From CAKVOD01 sp050872805 (GTDB taxonomy: Bacteria; Bacillota; Clostridia; Christensenellales; UBA1242), in NCBI GenBank assembly GCA_050872805.1, contig JBNMHN010000040.1, positions 1 to 10,666 of the forward strand: DNA of 10,666 nt. Reading direction: 5' to 3'. Shown one piece after another: positions 1 to 6,380 of this stretch. The stretch's first letter is position 1; each line of letters begins with the position of its first letter. The translations under genes were made by a program, and so were the position numbers. The notes below the pieces were generated by a model that had not been told where the DNA came from, ran no database searches, and saw only the letters and a program-made list of their open reading frames with translations.

Positions 1-944
1 GAAAAGTTCTCAATTTTTTGAAAGATGACTTAAAAAATCTAATCGGCGGCAGCGCCGACCTTGCGCCGTCAACAAAAGCATATTTTGAAAACGAGCCGTA
101 TTTTAGTGCCGAAATCGACGGACGCAATATCCATTTTGGCATACGCGAACACGCAATGGCGGCCATTTGCAACGGCATCCAATTATATGGCGCATACAAA
201 GCATTTTGTTCGACATTTTTCGTATTTTCCGACTACCTCAAGCCAAGTTTGCGAATGTCCGCAATTATGGGGCTTGACGTGTTGTATATTCTCACACACG
301 ACAGCATTGCCGTTGGCGAGGACGGCATAACGCACCAGCCAGTTGAACAACTTGCAGGCTTGCGCGCAATCCCAAACACAATAGTGTTCCGCCCGTGCGA
401 CACGCGCGAAACTGTTTCAGCGTTTGCGACTTATCTAAACAATCCAAACAAGCCAACTGTTATGGTTCTTTCTAGGCAAGACATAAAATGTCAAAATAGT
501 GATGTCGAACTTGCAATGAAAGGCGGATATATTCTATTGAAAGAGCCGCTTGAAAGACTTGATGTTACACTTGTCGCAAGCGGCAGTGAAGTCGCGACTT
601 GCACTGAACTTCGCGATATGCTCTTCAAAAAAGGCTACTCCGCGCGCGTCGTCTCTATGCCGTGTGTCGAGATTTTTAAGGAGCAAACAAAAAAATACCA
701 AAAGCAAGTGCTATCTCCTGATGCGGTCAAAGTTTTTGTCGAACTCTCTAACGATGATGTGTATAATCAATTCTTGGGCGAAAATGACGAAGTTTTGAAC
801 TTATCTACATTCGGCGAAAGCGGCAAGGCTGTCGATGTCATCGACGATATGGGGATGTCCGCTAAAAAATTGTTGCCGAAAATTGTGAAAGCAATCAAAG
901 CGCACAGACGCACAAATGCGTCACTAGCAGATATTCTGCCATAA
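1..944 (+). CDS. tkt: Transketolase, C-terminal half (5' end cut by window edge)
   Basis: Thiamine-diphosphate enzyme of the non-oxidative pentose phosphate pathway, moving two-carbon ketol units between sugar phosphates in the cytoplasm. The frame is already open at base 3, and the first residues read KVLNFLKDDLKNLIGGSADL, matching the family's linker into the pyrimidine-binding domain. The TTG at 18 is therefore not the start, and the gene begins to the left of the window. GGSADLAPS is followed by GIREHAM, whose Glu (codon 147-149) corresponds to the catalytic Glu that activates the ThDP aminopyrimidine. Next come THDS and the hallmark GEDGITHQPVEQ, then RPCD and LSRQ. The C-terminal transketolase domain follows from about base 550 (VTLVASGSEV). 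About 314 codons are visible of a family length near 650. A terminator lies 20 bases after the stop, so the gene ends its own transcript. I am very sure of the family. Whether the N-terminal ThDP half is on the same polypeptide cannot be seen, but the joining sequence fits a single-chain enzyme. Confidence 0.95.
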   Translation, partial: KVLNFLKDDLKNLIGGSADLAPSTKAYFENEPYFSAEIDGRNIHFGIREHAMAAICNGIQLYGAYKAFCSTFFVFSDYLKPSLRMSAIMGLDVLYILTHDSIAVGEDGITHQPVEQLAGLRAIPNTIVFRPCDTRETVSAFATYLNNPNKPTVMVLSRQDIKCQNSDVELAMKGGYILLKEPLERLDVTLVASGSEVATCTELRDMLFKKGYSARVVSMPCVEIFKEQTKKYQKQVLSPDAVKVFVELSNDDVYNQFLGENDEVLNLSTFGESGKAVDVIDDMGMSAKKLLPKIVKAIKAHRRTNASLADILP

Positions 945-963
945 AATGAATTTTTTAATTTTC

Positions 964-995
964 AACGCTCCAAAGATTTTTTGGCGCGTTTTTTT
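964..995 (+). terminator. Intrinsic terminator after tkt
   Basis: An 11-base arm (964-974, AACGCTCCAAA) pairs with 980-990 (TTTGGCGCGTT), with one T/C mismatch in the middle and a 5-base loop. The second arm runs into a T tract ending at 995. It lies 20 bases downstream of the transketolase stop, which suits a rho-independent terminator isolating tkt from the topoisomerase genes. Confidence 0.75.
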
Positions 996-1039
996 GCGTT
1001 TTTGTGTGTTTTAATGGCGAAAAAAAAGTCAAAAATAGT

Positions 1040-1067
1040 TTGTAAATTAGAAATATTGTGTTATAAT
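1040..1067 (+). promoter_or_regulatory. Probable housekeeping promoter for the parE operon
   Basis: A perfect extended -10 element, TGTTATAAT, sits at 1059-1067 (TATAAT at 1062-1067). A weaker -35 candidate, TTGTAA, is at 1040-1045 with a 16-base spacer. Transcription would begin near 1074, giving a leader of roughly 24 bases before the TTG start at 1098. No operator-like repeat is visible next to it. It is the only strong sigma-70-like promoter I see in the window. Confidence 0.7.
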
Positions 1068-1086
1068 CTACTAAAATTGTGTGTTT

Positions 1087-1100
1087 GGAGGTAGGAATTG
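1087..1100 (+). promoter_or_regulatory. Ribosome binding site fixing the TTG start of parE
   Basis: GGAGGT at 1087-1092 lies five bases before the TTG at 1098. No ATG or GTG lies in frame near the site, and the protein read from this TTG begins where GyrB/ParE proteins usually begin. A TTG start is therefore well supported. Confidence 0.8.
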
Positions 1101-3062
1101 AAAGAGTATAATTCAAAAGATATTGTGGTTTTGGAAGGGCTCGAAGCAGTCCGTCTGCGCCCCGGTATGTATATAGGTACAACGAGTTCAAAAGGGCTTC
1201 ACCACTTGATTTGGGAAATTGTCGACAACTCAATCGACGAAATTGCAAACGGATTTGGCGACAAAATCGTCGTCAAGATGTACAAGGACGGGTCAATTTC
1301 AGTTCAAGATAACGGACGCGGTATCCCCGTCGACAAACATCCGCAATTAGGTATTTCGGGCGTCGAAGTGGTTTTCACGCAGTTGCACGCGGGCGGAAAG
1401 TTTAACAACGACAACTACAATTTCTCAGGTGGTTTGCACGGCGTCGGCGCGTCAGTTACAAACGCGCTCAGCGAATGGCTTGAAGTTGTCACTTGCAAAA
1501 ACGGAAAGAAATATAAAATTGTGTTCAACTCAGTTCCTAATGAGAAAGGCAAAATCCTTGGCGGAACAGTCAAAAGCCCATTACGTTGCTTAGGTGCCAC
1601 AAATGGTTCAGGCACATTTGTTAGATTCAAGCCTGACGCGCGAATCTTTGAAACAATAAACTTTAGTTTCGACGTAATTGCAAAGCGTCTCAAAGAATAT
1701 GCCTACCTAAATAAAGGTGCTACAATTGAATTAATTGACGAAAATGTGACTAATGAGGACGGCTCATACTTAAGCAAGACTTATAAATTCGACAACGGCA
1801 TCAAGGATTTTGTCAATTACCTCAATGAGGGCAAAAACGCGCTATACAATCCGCCTATTTACTTTGAAGCGCAATCAGATAAGGTAAAGATTGAATGTGC
1901 CCTACAACACACGGACGCATACGTTGAAAACATATTTAGTTATGTAAACAACATTTCGACATCCGAGGGCGGAACGCACGAAACGGGCTTTAGAACCGCC
2001 CTTACGCGTGTTTTGAACGACGCTGGGCGTGAAGCAGGTTTTTTGAAAGAGAAAGAAGCAAACCTTATGGGCGAAGATTATCGCGAGGGATTGACGGCGG
2101 TTTTGTCCGTGAAAATGAAAAATGTCCAGTTTGAAGGACAAACAAAAACAAAACTTGGCAACCCTGAAGCAAAGACTGAAGTAGAAAACCTTGTATATAC
2201 GCACTTGCTTGCGATAATGGAAAAAGCGGATAACAAAAAAACGCTTGAAGCGGTCATCAACAAAGGAAAGGTAGCAGCGCACGCACGAATCGCCAGCAAA
2301 AAAGCAAAGGAACTCACGCGTGCAAAGAATAGTCTTGAAGCAACCGCGCTTATCGGTAAGCTTTCCTCTTGCAGCGGAAGAAACGCCAAAATCAATGAAT
2401 TGTTTATTGTAGAGGGAGATAGTGCGGGCGGCAGCGCAAAGCAAGGACGTGACCGTTCGTTCCAAGCAATTTTGCCATTACGCGGCAAACCTCTTAATGT
2501 TGAGAAAAAGCGCCTTGAACAGGTTTTGCAGAATGAAGAAATACGAATGATTATTACGGCACTAGGTGCAGGTATCGGCGAGGACTTTAATGTCGACGAC
2601 TTGAAATATGACAAAGTTATCATTCTTTCGGATGCTGATCAAGACGGCGCGCACATTAGAGCAATACTGTTGACATTCTTCTATAGATATATGAGACAAC
2701 TTGTAATAGACGGACACGTGTATATAGGAGTTCCACCACTATACAAGATTGCAAAGAAAAATGAAGTTAAATACGCTTATAGTGATAGTGAACTTAGAGA
2801 GATAGCAAATAGTTTTGGGAAAGGCTATGACGTGCAAAGATACAAGGGGCTAGGCGAAATGAATCCCGAACAACTATGGGAGACTACTATGGAGCCAAAG
2901 AACCGCACAATGATTAGAGTTACTATAGAGGACGCAGCAGAAGCGGAAAAGATGATTACTACCCTTATGGGAGACGACATAGACTCAAGAAAGCAATATA
3001 TATCGGAATACGCAAACTTCAATAAACAACCAGACGAATTTGAAAAGATAAAGAATAAATAA
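1098..3062 (+). CDS. parE: Type IIA topoisomerase ATPase subunit, ParE/GyrB family
   Basis: The ATPase and TOPRIM subunit of a topoisomerase IV or gyrase heterotetramer, which powers DNA strand passage. The 654 residues match the family's non-proteobacterial length. The GHKL ATPase comes first: EIVDNSIDE with general base Glu40, DNGRGIP with Asp71, and the ATP-lid glycines GGLHGVG at 111-117. The QTK loop (348-350) contacts the nucleotide. The TOPRIM domain shows EGDSAGG with Glu439 and the metal-binding DADQDG (Asp512, Asp514). RYKGLGEMNP and the C-terminal MGDDIDSRKQYI region complete the protein. It starts with TTG behind a good Shine-Dalgarno site. The partner A subunit follows 68 bases downstream. 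ParE is preferred over GyrB because the partner lacks a clear GyrA box and no recF lies upstream, but the B subunits are hard to separate by eye. Codon use shifts near base 2640: Arg changes from mainly CGN (16 of 19) to mainly AGA (7 of 8), and ATA becomes common for Ile. Confidence 0.93.
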   Translation: MKEYNSKDIVVLEGLEAVRLRPGMYIGTTSSKGLHHLIWEIVDNSIDEIANGFGDKIVVKMYKDGSISVQDNGRGIPVDKHPQLGISGVEVVFTQLHAGGKFNNDNYNFSGGLHGVGASVTNALSEWLEVVTCKNGKKYKIVFNSVPNEKGKILGGTVKSPLRCLGATNGSGTFVRFKPDARIFETINFSFDVIAKRLKEYAYLNKGATIELIDENVTNEDGSYLSKTYKFDNGIKDFVNYLNEGKNALYNPPIYFEAQSDKVKIECALQHTDAYVENIFSYVNNISTSEGGTHETGFRTALTRVLNDAGREAGFLKEKEANLMGEDYREGLTAVLSVKMKNVQFEGQTKTKLGNPEAKTEVENLVYTHLLAIMEKADNKKTLEAVINKGKVAAHARIASKKAKELTRAKNSLEATALIGKLSSCSGRNAKINELFIVEGDSAGGSAKQGRDRSFQAILPLRGKPLNVEKKRLEQVLQNEEIRMIITALGAGIGEDFNVDDLKYDKVIILSDADQDGAHIRAILLTFFYRYMRQLVIDGHVYIGVPPLYKIAKKNEVKYAYSDSELREIANSFGKGYDVQRYKGLGEMNPEQLWETTMEPKNRTMIRVTIEDAAEAEKMITTLMGDDIDSRKQYISEYANFNKQPDEFEKIKNK

Positions 3063-3113
3063 TGTATCATAGATAGGCTAAGCACTATTATCAATATTCA
3101 CACCACATCAAGC

Positions 3114-3133
3114 AAAGGAGAAAGACTAGATTG
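3114..3133 (+). promoter_or_regulatory. Ribosome binding site and TTG start of parC
   Basis: AAAGGAG at 3114-3120 is followed after 10 bases by TTG at 3131. The spacing is slightly long but usable. It supports translation beginning before the acidic extension and not at the core. The next methionine in frame, at residue 20 (3188), has no comparable site. The 68-base gap after parE shows no convincing terminator or promoter. Confidence 0.6.
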
Positions 3134-6100
3134 TTTGACGACGACGAAACTGATGACGAGTTTAGAAACGACCCCATTGACGGGCAAATGTCTATATTCG
3201 AACTTCCAGTAAATGAACCAACTGAGGAAGAACCCGAAATAGACAATGAACCCTGTGAGGGGCAATATAGTATGTTTGAACAAGATTACCTAGACTCTTT
3301 AGGCGTGAGTGAGCATAGGGATGAAGATAGTGATAATGCTGTGAGTGAAGATAATAGCAATAATACTACAAGTAGTGAGTATGAAGATAATAGCATTAAC
3401 ACTGAATATGAAGATAATTGTATAGATAGTTACAGTATTAATAATAATGCCGATAGCAATTATAGTGTAGAAGAACACTCAGTAGAAGAAGAAAGCACAA
3501 CAAGTGAAGAAAGCACAATAGAAGAAAATACAAATGATACCGACAATACTGATAGTATAGATTATAATGAAAATGAAAACGAAATAGACGGCGGTTGTGA
3601 TGAGGGTGAAGATTTAGATTTCAATAATACTGAAACTATAGAAACTTGCACAAATGAAAGTACTACAAATAGTGATAATGAAAATGATGATGACGAAAAC
3701 GGGGATGACGAATACAGCGAAAGAGAATATACCGAGATAAAAGATAATGAGATAGAACAAGCAAAGGAAGTAACCGCTGAAGATGATTACACTGAGAGTA
3801 ATAACATTATGGCGGAAACTGACAATGTTCAGTCCGTTAGTATTAGAACAAGAAATGCAAAGGAGCGAATGAGTAGTAAAATGGATTACGAAAATACCGA
3901 ATTTAAGAATAAAAAACATAATGACGGCGGTCATAGCGGTTATCAAATGCAATCAATTGACGAAGTCTTGCACAACTCAATGATTCCATATAGTGAATTT
4001 GTTTTGCTTGACAGGGCTTTGCCGCGTGTTGAGGATGGGCTCAAGCCTGTACAGCGCAGGATATTGTACACAATGATTGAGCAAGGGTTGACACCAGACA
4101 AGCCATACCGCAAGTGTGCTAAAGTTGTTGGCGATTGTTTGGGTAAATATCACCCGCACGGCGACACATCCGTTTATGACGCAATGGTGCGTATGGCGCA
4201 ACCATACAATATGCGCGGTGTTCTTGTTCAAGGACACGGAAATTTTGGGTCAATCGACGGTGATAGTGCGGCGGCAATGAGATATACTGAGGCGAAACTT
4301 GCGCCGCTTGCGCTAGAACTATTGCGCGACATTGAGAAAGACACCGTAAACTGGAGTTTCAACTTTGACGACTCTTTGAAAGAGCCTGACACGCTACCGG
4401 GTAGATTTCCAAATCTATTGGTAAACGGCGCTATGGGTATCGCGGTCGGGCTTGCGACAAATATTCCGCCACACAACCTAAATGAGGTTATCGACGGCGT
4501 TGTTGCGCTGATTGAACACCCAAACATCACGCTAAAAGATATGATGAAGATTATCAAGGGACCTGACTTTCCGACGGGTGGAATTATTTCGACGGATGAA
4601 CTTTATCAAGCGTATGAAACGGGGCGCGGGAAAATTACTGTTCGCGCTAAAACGGCGTTTGAGGATGCGGGCGCGGGCAAAACGAATATTGTCATCAGCG
4701 AAATTCCGTATCAAAAGAACAAAGCATCATTGCTCGCAAAAATTGCGGACATTCGTGAGGACAAGAAAGGCGTGCTGCTCGGCATCCAAGACATCAAGGA
4801 TGAGTCGGATAGAAAGGGTATGCGCGCTGTCATTACAGTAAAAGCAGGGTACAATCCAACCGACATTTTACATTTGTTGTTTAAATATAGTGATTTGCAA
4901 TCAAGTTTTGGTATTAATATGGTTGCAATTGCGGACGGCAAACCAAAGCAATTAAGTTTGATGCAAATTTTGAAATACTACCTCAATTATCAAGTTGAAA
5001 TTATTGTAAGACGCACAAAGTTTGATTTAAACAATGCAAAGGAGCGCCTACACATTTTGGAAGGTTTGCACATTGCAATCGTCAATATTGACGAGGTCGT
5101 TCAAATTATAAAAACAAGTAAATCAACGACGGAGGCAAAGCAACGTTTGCGCGAAAGGTTCTTGCTTTCCGAAAAGCAAGCGCAAGCAATCTTAGATATG
5201 CGACTTGCGCGCTTGACAAGCCTTGAAGTTTATAAGATTGAGCAAGAAATGGAAGAATTGCGAATTTTGATTCAAAAATTGACTGCTATTCTTAATTCTA
5301 AGAAATTGCAACTTGAAACGATAAAAGAAGAAATGCTTGAAATCAAACGTCGTCATAGTATGCCAAGAATGACAAAAATTGTTAAAGCATTCAATGAAAT
5401 TGACGTTGATAGTATTTTGGAGGCAAATAAAGTCGTTGAGGATACTTATGTCGCTTTGACGCAAAACGGCACAATTAAGAGAATGCAGCCAAAGCACTTT
5501 GAAACAACTGTTAAGGAATATAACCCGCAAATAACTGAAAGCGAACTAAATTACAACATTATGAAAACAACAACTGACAAAGCGCTTGTTGCATTTACAA
5601 GCAAGGGCAATGCAGTTAGAATTAATGTTGAAGATTTGAAAGAAGTCAAATGGCGCGATAAAGGCGCAACTTTGCGTTCTATCTGCAAAGAACTTGATGT
5701 AGATGAAAAATTTGTTTCAATGTTTGAGGTCGATGAAAAGAGCAAGGATGAATTATTGTTTGTCACAAAACTTGGTATGGCAAAACGAACAAATCTTTCA
5801 GAATATTCACTTTCAAAGCAATTATATTCAGCAATAAAACTCAAAGAGGGTGACGCAGTTGTAAATGTATGCAAAGTTGTCAAAGGTGAAACGCTTTTAA
5901 TGATTACAAAGCAGGGGCTTGCGCTCAATTGTGATATTGGCGAAATTTCACTAATTGGGAGAGTAAGTCTAGGCGTCAAAGCAATGACCTTGAGTGAAAA
6001 TGACTACATTGTTTATGCTTCCAGCATTCCTATGATTGGTGAACTTGTTTTGGCGACAAAGAAAGGGTTTGGCAAGCGATTCAATCTAGGCAATATTGAA

Positions 6101-6340
6101 TTGTCAAAGAAAGGGCGAAAGGGCTCAAAAGTTTTTGCAATGCTTGATAATGATGAAATTATTTTTGCTGACGTAACTAATTCGACTCCTATTTATGTTG
6201 TCAAATTTAGCGGAAATGATGAATTTGTCAAACGCGAGTTCAAAGAATTTTTCCCTGACAAAAAGCAGGGCAAGGGAAAAAGTTTGTCAGTGAATAAAAG
6301 CGGCGACAAAATCAGTGCAATCTATAAATTCAATTCGTAA
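3131..6340 (+). CDS. parC: Type IIA topoisomerase cleavage subunit, ParC/GyrA family, with long acidic N-terminal extension
   Basis: The DNA-cleaving subunit that pairs with the upstream ParE-type ATPase to pass one duplex through another. Residues 273-1069 form a normal core of about 797 residues. DRALPRVEDGLKPVQRRIL opens the winged-helix domain. The quinolone-region sequence YHPHGDTSVYDAMVRMAQ is at 340-357, and AAMRYTEA places the catalytic Tyr at 385 (codon 4283-4285). The tower follows (FPNLLVNGAMGIAVG, GPDFPTGGI), then a coiled-coil C-gate at about 633-745. A beta-pinwheel DNA-wrapping domain runs from about 756, with repeated blade strands (VALTQNGTIKRM, LLFVTKLGMAKRTN, LVLATKKGFGKRFN). 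No clean GyrA box (QRRGGKG) is present, only the loose KWRDKGA, which favours ParC. GNFGS and GIAVGLATNIPPHNL are, however, gyrase-like, so GyrA remains possible. Residues 1-272 are extra to the family: an acidic, Asn/Ser/Thr-rich, probably disordered tail, listed separately. The start is TTG. The position equivalent to E. coli GyrA Ser83 is Thr346. Confidence 0.92.
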   Translation: MFDDDETDDEFRNDPIDGQMSIFELPVNEPTEEEPEIDNEPCEGQYSMFEQDYLDSLGVSEHRDEDSDNAVSEDNSNNTTSSEYEDNSINTEYEDNCIDSYSINNNADSNYSVEEHSVEEESTTSEESTIEENTNDTDNTDSIDYNENENEIDGGCDEGEDLDFNNTETIETCTNESTTNSDNENDDDENGDDEYSEREYTEIKDNEIEQAKEVTAEDDYTESNNIMAETDNVQSVSIRTRNAKERMSSKMDYENTEFKNKKHNDGGHSGYQMQSIDEVLHNSMIPYSEFVLLDRALPRVEDGLKPVQRRILYTMIEQGLTPDKPYRKCAKVVGDCLGKYHPHGDTSVYDAMVRMAQPYNMRGVLVQGHGNFGSIDGDSAAAMRYTEAKLAPLALELLRDIEKDTVNWSFNFDDSLKEPDTLPGRFPNLLVNGAMGIAVGLATNIPPHNLNEVIDGVVALIEHPNITLKDMMKIIKGPDFPTGGIISTDELYQAYETGRGKITVRAKTAFEDAGAGKTNIVISEIPYQKNKASLLAKIADIREDKKGVLLGIQDIKDESDRKGMRAVITVKAGYNPTDILHLLFKYSDLQSSFGINMVAIADGKPKQLSLMQILKYYLNYQVEIIVRRTKFDLNNAKERLHILEGLHIAIVNIDEVVQIIKTSKSTTEAKQRLRERFLLSEKQAQAILDMRLARLTSLEVYKIEQEMEELRILIQKLTAILNSKKLQLETIKEEMLEIKRRHSMPRMTKIVKAFNEIDVDSILEANKVVEDTYVALTQNGTIKRMQPKHFETTVKEYNPQITESELNYNIMKTTTDKALVAFTSKGNAVRINVEDLKEVKWRDKGATLRSICKELDVDEKFVSMFEVDEKSKDELLFVTKLGMAKRTNLSEYSLSKQLYSAIKLKEGDAVVNVCKVVKGETLLMITKQGLALNCDIGEISLIGRVSLGVKAMTLSENDYIVYASSIPMIGELVLATKKGFGKRFNLGNIELSKKGRKGSKVFAMLDNDEIIFADVTNSTPIYVVKFSGNDEFVKREFKEFFPDKKQGKGKSLSVNKSGDKISAIYKFNS
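3167..3280 (+). repeat. Two copies of a 12-residue motif resembling sliding-clamp binding peptides
   Basis: Residues 13-24 (NDPIDGQMSIFE, 3167-3202) and 39-50 (NEPCEGQYSMFE, 3245-3280) align without gaps. Seven positions are identical (N, P, G, Q, S, F, E) and D/E and I/M exchanges account for three more. The centres QMSIF and QYSMF fit the pattern Q-x-S-[I/M]-F, close to the known beta-clamp pentapeptide consensus QL[SD]LF. The two Ser codons are TCT and AGT, which cannot interconvert by one base change, suggesting conservation at protein level instead of recent DNA duplication. Clamp binding is inferred only. Confidence 0.6.
3377..3430 (+). repeat. 27-base tandem repeat within the parC extension
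   Basis: Two adjacent 27-base units encode EYEDNSINT (residues 83-91) and EYEDNCIDS (92-100). About 20 of 27 bases match. Further degenerate [S/T]-x-E-E runs follow at residues 112-132. This suggests the extension grew at least partly by local duplication. Confidence 0.6.
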
Positions 6341-6380
6341 TTTATCAAATAAATAATACAAATGAAAAAATGGAGATAAT

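Larger units (their letters stand above)
3131..3868 (+). other. Acidic low-complexity extension of ParC (residues 1-246)
   Basis: This coding segment precedes the part shared with other ParC/GyrA proteins. By hand count it has 84 Asp/Glu and only 9 Lys/Arg in 246 residues, five of the nine before residue 238. Most other residues are Asn, Ser and Thr. Hydrophobic residues are scarce except near the tip (residues 20-25 and 46-57). It should be disordered. A short basic stretch (239-270, RTRNAKER and FKNKKH) links it to the core. No stop interrupts 246 codons of AT-rich sequence, which argues that it is translated. Its codon choice differs from the core: ATA is used for 9 of 14 Ile, and AGT is very common for Ser. 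Function is unknown. Acidic tails on type IIA topoisomerases can compete with DNA for the wrapping surface, as known for the C-terminal tail of E. coli GyrA. A similar role here is inference. Confidence 0.8.

Noticed and set aside
18..20. TTG as the start of the transketolase frame
   Set aside because: The frame is open to the window edge, and the residues before it (KVLNF) match the family linker, so the gene is truncated by the window and does not start here.
945..1097. Possible riboswitch or small RNA in the tkt-parE gap
   Set aside because: After the terminator (964-995) and the promoter (1040-1067), only about 24 bases of leader remain, too short for a riboswitch.
1902..2623. Two long minus-strand frames (181 and 187 codons) opposite parE
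   Set aside because: They overlap each other and a gene with every GyrB/ParE motif in place. They are shadow frames with no recognisable domain.
3063..3130. Possible terminator or separate promoter between parE and parC
   Set aside because: No stable hairpin with a T run and no paired -35/-10 boxes could be found in the 68 bases.
3614..3952. Minus-strand 112-codon frame that translates to a very hydrophobic, membrane-like protein
   Set aside because: It lies wholly opposite the acidic parC extension. The complements of GAT, GAA, AAT and AGT read as ATC, TTC, ATT and ACT, so the hydrophobicity is a mirror of acidic coding. No ribosome site is seen.
4578..4841. Plus-strand frame of 87 codons rich in Arg and Lys inside parC
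   Set aside because: It lies within the conserved ParC tower region in another frame. The composition follows from the overlapping codons, and the true frame carries GPDFPTGGI and AEIPYQK-like family sequence.
5551..5979. Minus-strand frame of 142 codons rich in Ser and Thr opposite the ParC wrapping domain
   Set aside because: Antisense shadow of the beta-pinwheel coding sequence, with no ribosome site or family resemblance.
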